Counted from the stretch's first letter, positions 18,026 to 25,477 are shown. The stretch is 64,000 nt of DNA from Ruminiclostridium cellobioparum subsp. termitidis CT1112 (GCF_000350485.1 NZ_AORV01000026.1:1-64000); one strand, 5' to 3'. The notes: generated by a model from the sequence alone, not told the origin. Numbers and translations are program-made.

Positions 18026-18087
18026 CCGGTGGCCCCCGTTGGACCCGCCGGTCCGGTTGCTCCTGTAGCACCTGTCGGGCCAGTTGG
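18026..18087. repeat. 62-bp direct repeat, left copy (collagen-coding)
   Basis: An exact 62-bp match to 23771-23832, in the same orientation. Both lie in Gly-X-Y coding sequence immediately outside the mobile element. It is either a duplicated stretch of the original repeat gene or a consequence of recombination during insertion. Confidence 0.85.
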
Positions 18088-18098
18088 ACCGGTGGGGC

Positions 18099-18118
18099 CG
18101 TTTATAATAGGAAATTGC
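18099..18118. repeat. Left end of the serine-recombinase element (inverted terminal sequence)
   Basis: CGTTTATAATAGGAAA here is an inverted match (14 of 16) to 23753-23768, whose complement reads CGGTTATATTAGGAAA. TATAA at 18103-18107 recurs at 23761-23765 in the same orientation and is the proposed crossover core. Confidence 0.65.
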
Positions 18119-18240
18119 AAAACAAGCCCGGAATAAAGATGACGCCAATAGGCGTTCTTTTTTTGAGCTTTTTTATCTGGTCGGATCCTTATGGTGCTAA
18201 TTTTTCTTAATTTCATATTTTTATGGGGCTTTGTCAACAG

Positions 18241-18512
18241 CTCCAAGTTGACCCGAAGTGGCAGGGTTTGGAGAGGCTCCCCAACAAACAAGTTTTTGTA
18301 GGTTCATCCTACAAAAAATATATAACTGTGGCCACAGCTGTCCTGCTTGCCGTTTAGCAAAACTCTTTGAAACAGTGTAAAAAACGAGGACTTTATCCCC
18401 CGATTTCAGGTTTTTCCATATTCGTAAACTTAACTAAAATACTTAATATGTTTGACTATGAGGGAGACTTAATTTTAGTCTCCCTCATAGATGATTGTGA
18501 AGCATTGTATTT
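18241..18512. other. Left-end noncoding region of the element with several hairpins
   Basis: The region contains CTCCAA...TTGGAG with inner CCC/GGG (18241-18273) and a perfect TTTTTGTAGG/CCTACAAAAA hairpin (18293-18317). I see no credible gene. It may carry regulatory or recombinase-binding sequence near the left end. Confidence 0.4.
18456..18490 (-). terminator. Terminator after the MerR gene
   Basis: CTATGAGGGAGACT (18456-18469) and AGTCTCCCTCATAG (18477-18490) form a perfect 14-bp stem with a 7-nt loop. It lies 22 nt past the MerR stop. Confidence 0.75.
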
Positions 18513-19355
18513 TTATTTTTGTACATGTATTGCTATTTGCAAAAGGTATTTCGTGGGGTCTGTTGTGGATATTTCATCGAGCAAATATTCTTCATAAGCA
18601 TGACCGCAAATCTTTAAACCAACTTCATCAATATAACTGTAAAGGCGGGCGTATAGATGATGGCTTTTAGCATACTCCGTATACTCCTGACCGATAACAT
18701 ATAATCCCTCTGGTTTCTCTGCGTTATTCGGGTAGCTATTTCCAGACAAAGGGCGATAGTAGTACCGGGAGGAACGTTCAAAATTTCCATGTATCAAATC
18801 TGCGTGGTCAATAATAGCCCCGGTTGGCAATCCGCGAATGACCTGACGTTCCTTGCAAAACTCATAAAAGTCTACAAGATAATACCAGCCCTCCAATATA
18901 TGGCTGTCTGCCGGAAGCTCTGGCCCCCTTAAAACCGGCCCCATTAAAATTGGTGTCGCTTCGCATTCTTGTATAGTAATCGCATTGATATTAGCATCTA
19001 CGCGAAGCCCCTTTTCAGCCAGATCAATTCGTGTGTCCAGCATTTCACTAATTTGTACCAAAGTCTTGATTTTCTCCTGGACAATCTTCTTTTGTGTACC
19101 TAACATACGAATTAGTTTTTCCGGGTATCGCCCGCTTAAATACTCTTTAATTTCTTTCAAAGGCATCCCAATCTCCCGCAATACAGTAATGACATTCGCA
19201 GTGTCTATCTGCTGATATGTGTAATAGCGGTACTTATTATTCTCATCTATCATTGTGGGCGATAAAAGTCCAATTTCATCATAAAACAAAAGGTTCCTTC
19301 GTGTAATTCCTGTTACCTGCGCAAATTCACTAATTTTCATACAATTTCTCTGCAT
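18513..19355 (-). CDS. MerR family regulator with C-terminal effector-binding domain
   Basis: This 280-aa protein has a MerR winged-helix N-terminus (about residues 5-75: MKISEFAQVTGITRRNLLFYDEIGLL, key residues FAQVTGI and YYTYQQID). A coiled-coil linker follows, then a roughly 150-residue C-terminal domain resembling GyrI/BmrR-type drug-binding folds. It is divergent from the MATE exporter, and the promoter between them has the 19-nt spacer typical of MerR-activated promoters. It probably activates the exporter on binding a drug. GAGG lies 9 nt before ATG 19355. Confidence 0.88.
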   Translation of the reverse strand: MQRNCMKISEFAQVTGITRRNLLFYDEIGLLSPTMIDENNKYRYYTYQQIDTANVITVLREIGMPLKEIKEYLSGRYPEKLIRMLGTQKKIVQEKIKTLVQISEMLDTRIDLAEKGLRVDANINAITIQECEATPILMGPVLRGPELPADSHILEGWYYLVDFYEFCKERQVIRGLPTGAIIDHADLIHGNFERSSRYYYRPLSGNSYPNNAEKPEGLYVIGQEYTEYAKSHHLYARLYSYIDEVGLKICGHAYEEYLLDEISTTDPTKYLLQIAIHVQK

Positions 19356-19386
19356 TATTTTTTTCCTCTTATTGTCGTTTCTATGC

Positions 19387-19417
19387 TTGACTGTTCAGTA
19401 TATGTATAGTTTATAAT
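19387..19417 (+). promoter_or_regulatory. MerR-type 19-nt-spacer promoter of the MATE fusion gene
   Basis: TTGACT (19387-19392) and TATAAT (19412-19417) are separated by 19 nt instead of 17, the hallmark of promoters twisted open by MerR proteins. An imperfect dyad (CTGTTCAG...GTATAG, 19391-19409) fills the spacer. It lies between the divergent MerR and MATE genes. Confidence 0.7.
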
Positions 19418-19459
19418 GCTATCTTGTATAAGTCAACTTTGCTTAAGGAGGAAAAAAAT

Positions 19460-21436
19460 ATGTTAAATCACCTTACAGATTATAAACAGCTTAACAAGCA
19501 ATTTGTTAAGTATGTTATTCCATCTATTATCGGAATGCTTGTTCAAGCACTCTATATTATTTTGGATGGCGTTATTGTTGGACAGGGAATTGGTGAGGTT
19601 GCTCTCGGTGCCGTAAATGTCGTGTTCCCCTTCAGTATGATTGTTATTGCGCTGTCCATGCTGATCGGGGTGGGTGGAGCCAATGTATATTCTTTTCACA
19701 AAGGTCAAGACGAAATTAAGAAAGCAAACAATATCTTTTGCCAGTGCCTCACCGTATCCGTTATTCTTGGTGCTGTATTAGCATTGATAGGCTTCTTCTT
19801 CCGTGAAAGCCTTTCCATATTATTAGGTGCAAATGAAGATTTGCTGCCCTACGCTACCGCTTATATGAAATGGTCAGCACCTTTTTCAATGATACAGATA
19901 GTGGCATTCGTGCTTTCCGTTTTTGTCCGTAATGATGAAGATCCCAAAATCGCTATGCTCGGTTCTATTTTCGGGGCGGTTATCAACGCAATCCTCGACG
20001 TTATTTTTATTCTCGTCCTGCACTATGGAATTGAGGTGGCCGCCATCACGAACGGTATCGGCGTTTCCATCGAGTTTGTATTCTATATTAGCCACTTCAT
20101 CCGAAAAAAGGGCATGCTGCGAATCCGCAAACCAGTATTTCATTTTAGCGAGATAAAAAGGGTTGTGAGTAACGGCGTTTCGTCCGCTCTGATGGAGTTC
20201 AGTGTACCTGCTGTTACGCTTTCCTTTAACATTGCAGTCGTTCGCGCTGCTGGAACCGTGGGCGTGTCCGCCTATGCTATAGTTTGCTATGTGACTTCTA
20301 TTATAAGCATGGTGGTATTAGGCGTCACACAAGGTACACAGCCGCTTATGAGCTTTTATCATGGCAAGGGCGAAAAGAAAACATTTTCTCACGTGTACAG
20401 CCTTGGAAAACGCACGAATATCGTTGCTTCCATTCTGTTGGCCGGAATTTGTATCCTCTTTGGCAGAGAGATGGTTCCCTTATTCCAAAGCGGAAGTTCG
20501 GTAGAGTTAACGGAATTAACAGCTTATATCCTCCGTCAGTATTCAGTGGCCTACATCTTTGTCGGCCTTGCGCTGATGAATATTCTCTTTTTCCAGACCA
20601 CGGAACGGAACAGATACGCAACGCTGATTTCTTTCCTGCGCTGCATGGGCTTTACACAGGTGTTTATATTGCTTTCCGTCTTTGCATTTGACGCAAAGTG
20701 GCTGTATCTGGCATACTTTGCCGGTGAACTGTGCCATTATTTTATTTCTCAATTGTTGGTAAGAAGGACAATGAAAGGTATTGAGGTCGGTACTGAAGAA
20801 ACGCAGGCTGTTATTGAGTCGGCCTGTGTAAATACAGGTTGTGTTATTACAATTAGCAGGGAATACGGTTCGGGAGGACGCATCATCGGACGCAGGGTGG
20901 CGCAAGCCTTGAATATTCCCTTCTATGACAGAGAAATTATAGGCTTGGCTGCGGAGCAGGCACAGTTATCCGTAGGAGCTGTTGAGCAATCCGACCAAAA
21001 GATGGAGAAAGGCTTTGAATACGGGCTGTACATCGGGCGGAAATATATGCCCATTCCCGATCAGGTTTTTATCGCGCAAAGCAAAGTAATTAAGGAAATC
21101 GCAGACAAGGGAGCTTGCGTGATTGTAGGTCGATGCGCAGACCACATTTTGCAGGGCAAGGAAAACTGCATTCACATTTTTATCCATGCGCCCTTTAAGC
21201 AGCGTGTTCGTCGGGCTATGGGGGAATATGGGTTAAAGGCGAAGGACGCAGAACAAGCCGTGCAGAATAACGATGTGGCCCGGGAAAGCTATTACAACCA
21301 CTATACAGGTGCAAAATGGGGTGACGCACATTACTACCACTTATCTATCAACAGCAGTATGGGAATAGAACAATGCGTAGAGCTGATGCTACATACTGAA
21401 AAAATAAAAGGAAAGTACAGCAAAAAACGGGCGTGA
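19460..21436 (+). CDS. MATE multidrug exporter fused to a cytidylate-kinase-like domain
   Basis: This 658-aa protein is a fusion. Residues about 10-440 are a 12-helix MATE transporter (PSIIGMLVQALYIILDGVIVGQ, key parts YIILDGVIVGQ and GVTQGTQPLMSF). Residues about 460-650 are a soluble P-loop domain of the cytidylate-kinase-like family (CVITISREYGSGG, then FYDREIIGLAAEQ and CVIVGRCADHIL). The domain join is in frame with no internal stop or repeat. ATG 19460 has AAGGAGG 8 nt upstream. The kinase-like part may regulate or couple to export, or act independently; no function is established. A terminator follows at about 21423. Confidence 0.88.
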   Translation: MLNHLTDYKQLNKQFVKYVIPSIIGMLVQALYIILDGVIVGQGIGEVALGAVNVVFPFSMIVIALSMLIGVGGANVYSFHKGQDEIKKANNIFCQCLTVSVILGAVLALIGFFFRESLSILLGANEDLLPYATAYMKWSAPFSMIQIVAFVLSVFVRNDEDPKIAMLGSIFGAVINAILDVIFILVLHYGIEVAAITNGIGVSIEFVFYISHFIRKKGMLRIRKPVFHFSEIKRVVSNGVSSALMEFSVPAVTLSFNIAVVRAAGTVGVSAYAIVCYVTSIISMVVLGVTQGTQPLMSFYHGKGEKKTFSHVYSLGKRTNIVASILLAGICILFGREMVPLFQSGSSVELTELTAYILRQYSVAYIFVGLALMNILFFQTTERNRYATLISFLRCMGFTQVFILLSVFAFDAKWLYLAYFAGELCHYFISQLLVRRTMKGIEVGTEETQAVIESACVNTGCVITISREYGSGGRIIGRRVAQALNIPFYDREIIGLAAEQAQLSVGAVEQSDQKMEKGFEYGLYIGRKYMPIPDQVFIAQSKVIKEIADKGACVIVGRCADHILQGKENCIHIFIHAPFKQRVRRAMGEYGLKAKDAEQAVQNNDVARESYYNHYTGAKWGDAHYYHLSINSSMGIEQCVELMLHTEKIKGKYSKKRA

Positions 21437-21452
21437 AGTGCGCCCATTTTTT
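21423..21452 (+). terminator. Terminator after the MATE fusion gene
   Basis: AAAACGGGCG pairs with CGCCCATTTT with one mismatch around a 7-nt loop, followed by more T. It overlaps the last codons of the gene. Confidence 0.6.
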
Positions 21453-21509
21453 ATTTAACATCTTTCAGGGATTTTCCCTCGAAGGCATTTTTATGCCCTT
21501 TTTTGACTG

Positions 21510-21643
21510 ACTTTTCATTGGACAAGGAAAACTGCGGCTTCAAGCCCGATGATATTCAGCGCGTAGTTTCCGGACTTCATTATGTTTTTGATATGAAGTC
21601 TATTGAGGAAGCTGACGAGCATTACTGCAACAGTCCCTATTGA
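21510..21643 (+). pseudogene. Fragment of an unidentified element gene
   Basis: An open frame without a start reads ...DKENCGFKPDDIQRVV, then SGLHYVFDMKSIEEADEHY and ends CNSPY-stop. The amphipathic, codon-like composition suggests the C-terminal end of a former protein of about 45 residues or more. I do not recognise the family. It lies between the cargo terminator and the recombinase genes, where element-borne accessory genes are common. Confidence 0.4.
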
Positions 21644-21708
21644 CTTCGGGCTCACATGACAACCGGGAAGTGCATATATTGAATCATGCCATTAAAGGAG
21701 CATGATAA

Positions 21709-21972
21709 ATGATTACTTCCGCAATGATTGATAGTTTTATGAGCGTAAATATGGAAACGGTTGATATAGGAAAGCTGGTTGATATAAGTATGCTGGAGTT
21801 TGATAATTCCCTTCCGAAAGAAAACCGGCCGGCTTATGTTTTGGAAAAGCTGAAAAATCCCTTGTGTTTCCGTTGTGGCGAAGTAGGAGTAAAACTTGAA
21901 TTTGACGATACTGCACCATCCGTTCAAGAGGTACTTGCGAGCTTCATGATACGCAAGAAAAGCGGTTTATAA
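21709..21972 (+). CDS. Small CxxC protein encoded beside the recombinase (DUF6870-like)
   Basis: This 87-aa protein reads VDIGKLVDISMLEFDNSLPKENR at its centre (key parts VDIS and SLPKENR), then LKNPLCFRCGEVGVKLEFDDT. The C-F-R-C pair and the phrase KNPxCxRCG resemble, from memory, small proteins found next to large serine recombinases in Tn4451-type and conjugative elements. A plausible role is a recombination accessory or directionality factor (inference from position). AAAGGAG lies upstream of the ATG. It precedes the recombinase by 73 nt on the same strand. Confidence 0.65.
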   Translation: MITSAMIDSFMSVNMETVDIGKLVDISMLEFDNSLPKENRPAYVLEKLKNPLCFRCGEVGVKLEFDDTAPSVQEVLASFMIRKKSGL

Positions 21973-22045
21973 TGCGCATTTCAACCTTATTCACATTACT
22001 CCAGGATGACATGGTATGGGTGTAATGTAATAGAAAGGAGGACAC

Positions 22046-23725
22046 ATGGCAAGAGCAGCCAACAGGCAAAATATCGTAAAAGTAACAAACAAAAAAAGGA
22101 TATGGTATGCAGGGCTTTATATCCGTTTATCGCGTGAAGATAAGCGTGGAAAAGACGAATCGGAAAGCATTACCAACCAAAGACTTATTTTGACAGACTT
22201 CCTTGAACAGCAGGACGACGGCGACGAATACGTTTTTGTCGGAGAATATGTTGATGATGGCGTGAGCGGCACGACGGACGAAGAACGAGAAAATTTCCAG
22301 AGGCTGTTAACAGATATTCAAAAGGGTAAAATCAATTGTGTAGTTGTCAAGAACCTTGCCCGGAGTTTCCGCAACAATGGCGATCAGAGCTACTATCTTG
22401 GCGATTGGTTTCCAAGGAATAATGTGCGGTTTATCTCTCTTTACCAGCAGCCCATTGATACTTACAAAGACCCGCAAAACGCGCAAAACATAGCAGTTCC
22501 GGTTCAAGGCGTTTTGAACGAGGAACACGCCAGAGGTACTTCGGAAAGCGTCAGGAGAACCTTTGACAAGAAGCGGGAAAAAGGCTTGCATATTGGCTCC
22601 TTTGCGGCTTACGGCTATCAGAAAGACCCTGAGGATAAAAATGCTCTTGTCATTGACGGGGAAGCTGCAGAAAATGTCAAAAGCATTTTTGCCTGGTTCT
22701 TGGAGGGCATGAGTAAAAATGCCATTGTGCACAAGCTGAATGAAAGCGGTATTTTATGCCCGTCGGCTTATAAGAAGAACAAAGGTATGAAATATAAAAA
22801 TCCGAGCGCCAAGGGAGGCAATCCTTTGTGGTGTGCAATGACTGTCAGTAACATTCTAAAAAACCGCATTTATGTTGGTGATATGGTTCAGGGCCGTTAC
22901 CGCATTAAGAGCTATAAAATCCATGTGCAGGAAACCGTCCCGGAAGATGAATGGTTTATTGTAGAGAATACCCATGAACCTCTCATCAGCCGTGAAGATT
23001 TCGCCCATGTACAGGAGCTTTTGAAAAAAGATACCCGTACCGCACCGAAAGAAAAAACGCTGTACCTATTCAGCGGATTTCTCCGCTGTGCGGATTGCGG
23101 CAAAGCTATGACGCGAAGCAAGGCCAGAGGAAATGTATATTACTATTGCCGCACCTACAAAGACCAGTCAAAAACAGCCTGTACCAAACATACGATTAAG
23201 CACGGCCACTTAGAACAGGCTGTATTGTATGCAATCCGGCAGCAGGTGTATATTGCGGTATCCTTTTCTGACATTGTTTCACGGATTAACACGGCTCCAC
23301 CGCAAAAAAGCCAGTCTATCCGGCTGAATGAATTGATAACGGCAAAAGAAAAAGAGCTTTCCAGTATTTCACACTACAAGCAAAGCATTTATCAGGACTG
23401 GAAAGACGGTGAACTTACTCATAAGGATTATCTCCAGATGAAGGAAGCTTATGAACGTCAAATAGAAACCATTAACGAGGTCATACGCAATCTGCAAGAG
23501 GAAAAGGCACAGCTTGAAAATGGTACTGATGCGGAAAACCCATTTTTGGCATCCTTTCGGAAGTATGGAAATATCGACAAACTGACAAGGGATATTTTGA
23601 TTGAATTTGTTGAGACAATCAAGGTATTCGAAAACGGCAATATCAGCGTCAAGTTGAAATTTGCCAACGAGTACCGCAGAGTTGCGGAATACATTGAAGT
23701 CAATACCCATTCAAACGCGGTTTAG
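22046..23725 (+). CDS. Large serine recombinase (TnpX/TndX type)
   Basis: This 559-aa site-specific recombinase has an N-terminal resolvase catalytic domain (about residues 20-165) with catalytic Ser in YIRLSRED, then EYVDDGVSGT and VVVKNLARSFRN. A recombinase domain follows (about 190-300, with GSFAAYGYQ). A zinc-ribbon region (about 335-390) has CADCGKAM and YYCRTYKD...C. A coiled coil (about 425-490) lies near the end. All parts of an intact enzyme are present. AAAGGAGG precedes the ATG. The stop overlaps the convergent collagen fragment by 4 nt and is about 40 nt from the element's right end, the usual position for these enzymes. Confidence 0.92.
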   Translation: MARAANRQNIVKVTNKKRIWYAGLYIRLSREDKRGKDESESITNQRLILTDFLEQQDDGDEYVFVGEYVDDGVSGTTDEERENFQRLLTDIQKGKINCVVVKNLARSFRNNGDQSYYLGDWFPRNNVRFISLYQQPIDTYKDPQNAQNIAVPVQGVLNEEHARGTSESVRRTFDKKREKGLHIGSFAAYGYQKDPEDKNALVIDGEAAENVKSIFAWFLEGMSKNAIVHKLNESGILCPSAYKKNKGMKYKNPSAKGGNPLWCAMTVSNILKNRIYVGDMVQGRYRIKSYKIHVQETVPEDEWFIVENTHEPLISREDFAHVQELLKKDTRTAPKEKTLYLFSGFLRCADCGKAMTRSKARGNVYYYCRTYKDQSKTACTKHTIKHGHLEQAVLYAIRQQVYIAVSFSDIVSRINTAPPQKSQSIRLNELITAKEKELSSISHYKQSIYQDWKDGELTHKDYLQMKEAYERQIETINEVIRNLQEEKAQLENGTDAENPFLASFRKYGNIDKLTRDILIEFVETIKVFENGNISVKLKFANEYRRVAEYIEVNTHSNAV

Positions 23726-23750
23726 GCAGACCGTATTTGAAAAGCAGTAT

Positions 23751-23768
23751 GTTTTCCTAATATAACCG
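23751..23768. repeat. Right end of the serine-recombinase element
   Basis: This is the inverted counterpart of 18099-18118, with 14 of 16 positions matching. TATAA at 23761-23765 is the proposed crossover core. Collagen coding resumes directly to its right. Confidence 0.65.
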
Positions 23769-23770
23769 CT

Positions 23771-23832
23771 CCGGTGGCCCCCGTTGGACCCGCCGGTCCG
23801 GTTGCTCCTGTAGCACCTGTCGGGCCAGTTGG
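23771..23832. repeat. 62-bp direct repeat, right copy (collagen-coding)
   Basis: Exact match to 18026-18087 in the same orientation and reading phase. Recombination between the two copies would also delete the element in frame (5745 nt). Confidence 0.85.
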
Positions 23833-24342
23833 GCCGGTTGGACCCGTGGGACCTGTAACTCCGGTCGGCCCCGTCGGAACCACACCTCCGGACATTAAGG
23901 ATACATCATCCACAACCACATTAGCTGTGCCGGGATCACCCTGTTTGCTAATTGATACTATTGCCATTGTTGTCCCTGGAGGAGCCGGAACAGCAGTTCC
24001 GGTAAAAAGCTGCCAGTTACCCAGGGATGCATCTGGAAGAGTGTTTGGAGGGATACTTATTACCAATCCCAGTCCAAGAAAGCTAAAAGATGCATTAAAA
24101 TATGAAATAGTGATTGTTGTAAGCGGGTTGGGCAAAGCCCCTATTTTCCCGAGATATGCGGAAAAGCTGCTACTGCTGCTGAAATCTCCTTGTACAATTT
24201 GATATATTACTGAAATACCACTTTGAAGCAGTGCGGAAAAGTTTCCGGAGTGCCTATACAGGGAAGTAATACTTGCATTGTCCACAAGCCAGGGAGGAAA
24301 TGAGCCTGTCTCAAAGCCGCCGTTTACGATCAATTCAGCCAT

Positions 24343-24553
24343 TTTTGAATTTTCACCTCCTGAAAGTTATGGGTATAGCATGCTGTAATGTATACATGCT
24401 CTTTAACATTATATGATCGCTGGCTGTGTTTGGTACTTAGCTTAGTTAAAGACCTTGGGGCAACCGGGAATTTGTACCGGTTAAATCTGCGGTGTGCCGG
24501 GTGCTTGAAGCGGCAAAACACTTGATATCCTTAAGGAATCCTGTCATCTGTAA
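24343..24553. other. Upstream region of the collagen-like gene with structured sequence
   Basis: The region includes AACCGG/CCGGTT (24462-24467 and 24477-24482) with a 9-nt loop and a GC-richer block at 24440-24520 not explained by a gene. It could be an untranslated leader for the minus-strand collagen gene. I could not match it to a known riboswitch. Confidence 0.35.
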
Positions 24554-24601
24554 AAACAAAAATCCAGGCCAAATCAGTGCTTTTGGTCTGGATTTTTGTT
24601 T
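24554..24601. terminator. Strong, probably two-way terminator
   Basis: AACAAAAATCCAG and CTGGATTTTTGTT flank an inner CCAAA/TTTTGG-like stem. The A run on one side and T run on the other allow termination in both directions. It lies just past the stop of the DUF1801 gene at 24630. Confidence 0.7.
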
Positions 24602-24629
24602 GACAACTTTTAGCTTGACGGCTTTTTCC

Positions 24630-25001
24630 TTATTTCCGCCAAAAGTTGGAACATCCTGTCTTATCTAAAATATTAAATTCGATTATTTTTTCAAGTAATG
24701 CTAAATCAACCGGACCATCCCACGGAATACGTACCAGTTCCTTGCTGTGATTATATCCGGCCTGTACAATTTCATCAGAAAAATGATTGATGCCCGCCCT
24801 TTCGGGAGCAACGGCCAAATGCTGCCTGGCTGTACTAAAACCGATGATAAATGTGCCGTGATCTGTAAACATAGGCTGATTCCACGCAATTTTAGGCACT
24901 AAATCGGGAAACCTTTTGATTATCCAACTCAAAACTTCTTCCACCCGGGCCCGGTGCTGCGGGTTATCAATGCGCGACAAATATTCTGCAAAAACTTCCA
25001 T
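24630..25001 (-). CDS. DUF1801 (YdhG-like) protein 1
   Basis: This 123-aa cytoplasmic protein has the DUF1801 pattern: an N-terminal helix (EYLSRIDNPQHRARVEEVL), W-N-Q-P-M-F around residue 41, and IIGFSTARQHLAVAP. Some relatives (Bacillus Fra/YdhG) are described as frataxin-like iron chaperones, but the family is broad. GGAGG precedes the ATG. A second DUF1801 gene lies 65 nt upstream on the same strand, so the two may be co-transcribed. Confidence 0.78.
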   Translation of the reverse strand: MEVFAEYLSRIDNPQHRARVEEVLSWIIKRFPDLVPKIAWNQPMFTDHGTFIIGFSTARQHLAVAPERAGINHFSDEIVQAGYNHSKELVRIPWDGPVDLALLEKIIEFNILDKTGCSNFWRK

Positions 25002-25066
25002 GTCTTTACACCTCCAAAAAGGATCAAGTGTTCAAATATACCGGCAGTCAGCTTATGAATGAAAGC

Positions 25067-25477
25067 TCACTCCTTGCGGGATGTCTTTCGGCCGGATTTA
25101 TTCAGGGCAATTGCAGCACGGATCAGCTCGGTAAGTGCCTCCTCATCCACCTCGTCTCCCTCGTGGAAGTCGATGGCCCTCCTGGTGTTCCCCTCCAGGC
25201 TTGAGTTAAAAATATGCGAGGGATCGTTAAGGGATGCTCCCTTGGCAAAAGTCAGCTTCACAACGTTCTTGTAAGTCTCACCGGTACATATCATCCCGTC
25301 GTGGGACCATACCGGGGTCCCCCTCCACTTCCACTCCTCCGCCACCTCCGGATCGGCCTGCCTGATGAGGTTCCTTATCTTTGAGAGCATCCGGCCCCTC
25401 CAGTCGCCCAGTTCCTCAATTCTTTTGTCGATCAGCCGAGATGGGGATTTCGTATTTTCTGCAGACTGTTTTTCCAT
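25067..25477 (-). CDS. DUF1801 protein 2
   Basis: This 136-aa protein has IDKRIEELGDWRGRMLSKIR near the start (key part DWRG), W-K-W-R-G-T-P-V-W-S-H-D-G around residue 52, and KLTFAKGASL. It belongs to the same fold as the neighbouring gene but a different subgroup, with the typical DPSHIFNSSLEG. ATG 25477 is used because AGGAGG lies 8 nt upstream; the frame extends to 25504 without a ribosome site. Function unknown. Confidence 0.78.
   Translation of the reverse strand: MEKQSAENTKSPSRLIDKRIEELGDWRGRMLSKIRNLIRQADPEVAEEWKWRGTPVWSHDGMICTGETYKNVVKLTFAKGASLNDPSHIFNSSLEGNTRRAIDFHEGDEVDEEALTELIRAAIALNKSGRKTSRKE

Larger units (their letters stand above)
17050..18291 (-). pseudogene. 3' half of a split collagen-like gene (Gly-X-Y repeats plus beta-helix domain)
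   Basis: The open frame encodes a Gly-X-Y region (about residues 64-190, mostly G-P-T and G-A-T) and then a parallel beta-helix-like domain (about 195-413) with repeats such as [12 protein letters not shown] and GVTIDGLTI. The first 63 residues, up to FPIIN, are encoded inside the adjacent mobile element. They have no signal peptide, no G-X-Y pattern and no clear ribosome site, and the frame opens only at a TTG. I read it as the downstream part of the gene whose start is at 24342, displaced by the element. It might still be expressed from element sequence. Confidence 0.7.
18103..23765. mobile_element. 5.66 kb large-serine-recombinase element inserted in a collagen-like gene
   Basis: The unit holds a MerR regulator, a MATE-kinase fusion, a decayed gene fragment, a small CxxC protein and a large serine recombinase whose stop lies about 40 nt from the right end. 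The ends carry inverted TTATAnTAGGAAA-like sequences. Outside both ends the sequence is Gly-X-Y collagen coding in the same strand and phase. Joining the two TATAA cores removes 5658 nt, a multiple of three, and restores an open frame. No mobilisation or replication genes are present. The exact ends are inferred from sequence, not shown experimentally. Confidence 0.75.
23722..24342 (-). pseudogene. 5' half of a split collagen-like gene (N-terminal domain plus Gly-X-Y start)
   Basis: The 206-residue frame has a beta-sandwich-like N-terminal domain (about 1-155; NGGFETGSFPPW, then VVVDDVSLMSGG) and Gly-X-Y triplets (about 157-190). It ends with AVILGKHTAFQIRSA, which is encoded inside the mobile element, so the collagen region is cut off. 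It has a proper ribosome site (AGGAGGTG) before ATG 24342, unlike the 3' half at 17050-18291. No signal peptide is seen, as is common in spore-surface collagen-like proteins. Excision of the element would join the halves into a 544-aa protein. Confidence 0.72.

Noticed and set aside
17759-18098. Triplet repeats considered as CRISPR
   Set aside because: They follow a 9-nt Gly-X-Y codon rhythm and vary at third positions, as coding collagen does.
17759-18136. Plus-strand frame coding Pro-Val-Gly repeats
   Set aside because: It is the complement of the collagen Gly-X-Y coding on the minus strand. Triplet-repeat DNA keeps several frames open; there is no ribosome site. The same holds for 23774-24202.
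18098-23768. Alternative crossover core CCG at the element ends
   Set aside because: Joining at CCG (18098-18100 with 23766-23768) would remove 5668 nt and shift the collagen frame, whereas TATAA keeps it. It is not excluded experimentally.
24400-24545. Possible c-di-GMP riboswitch upstream of the collagen gene
   Set aside because: The GACGCAAAGC-type core and tetraloop receptor pattern of the class I riboswitch are absent on both strands.
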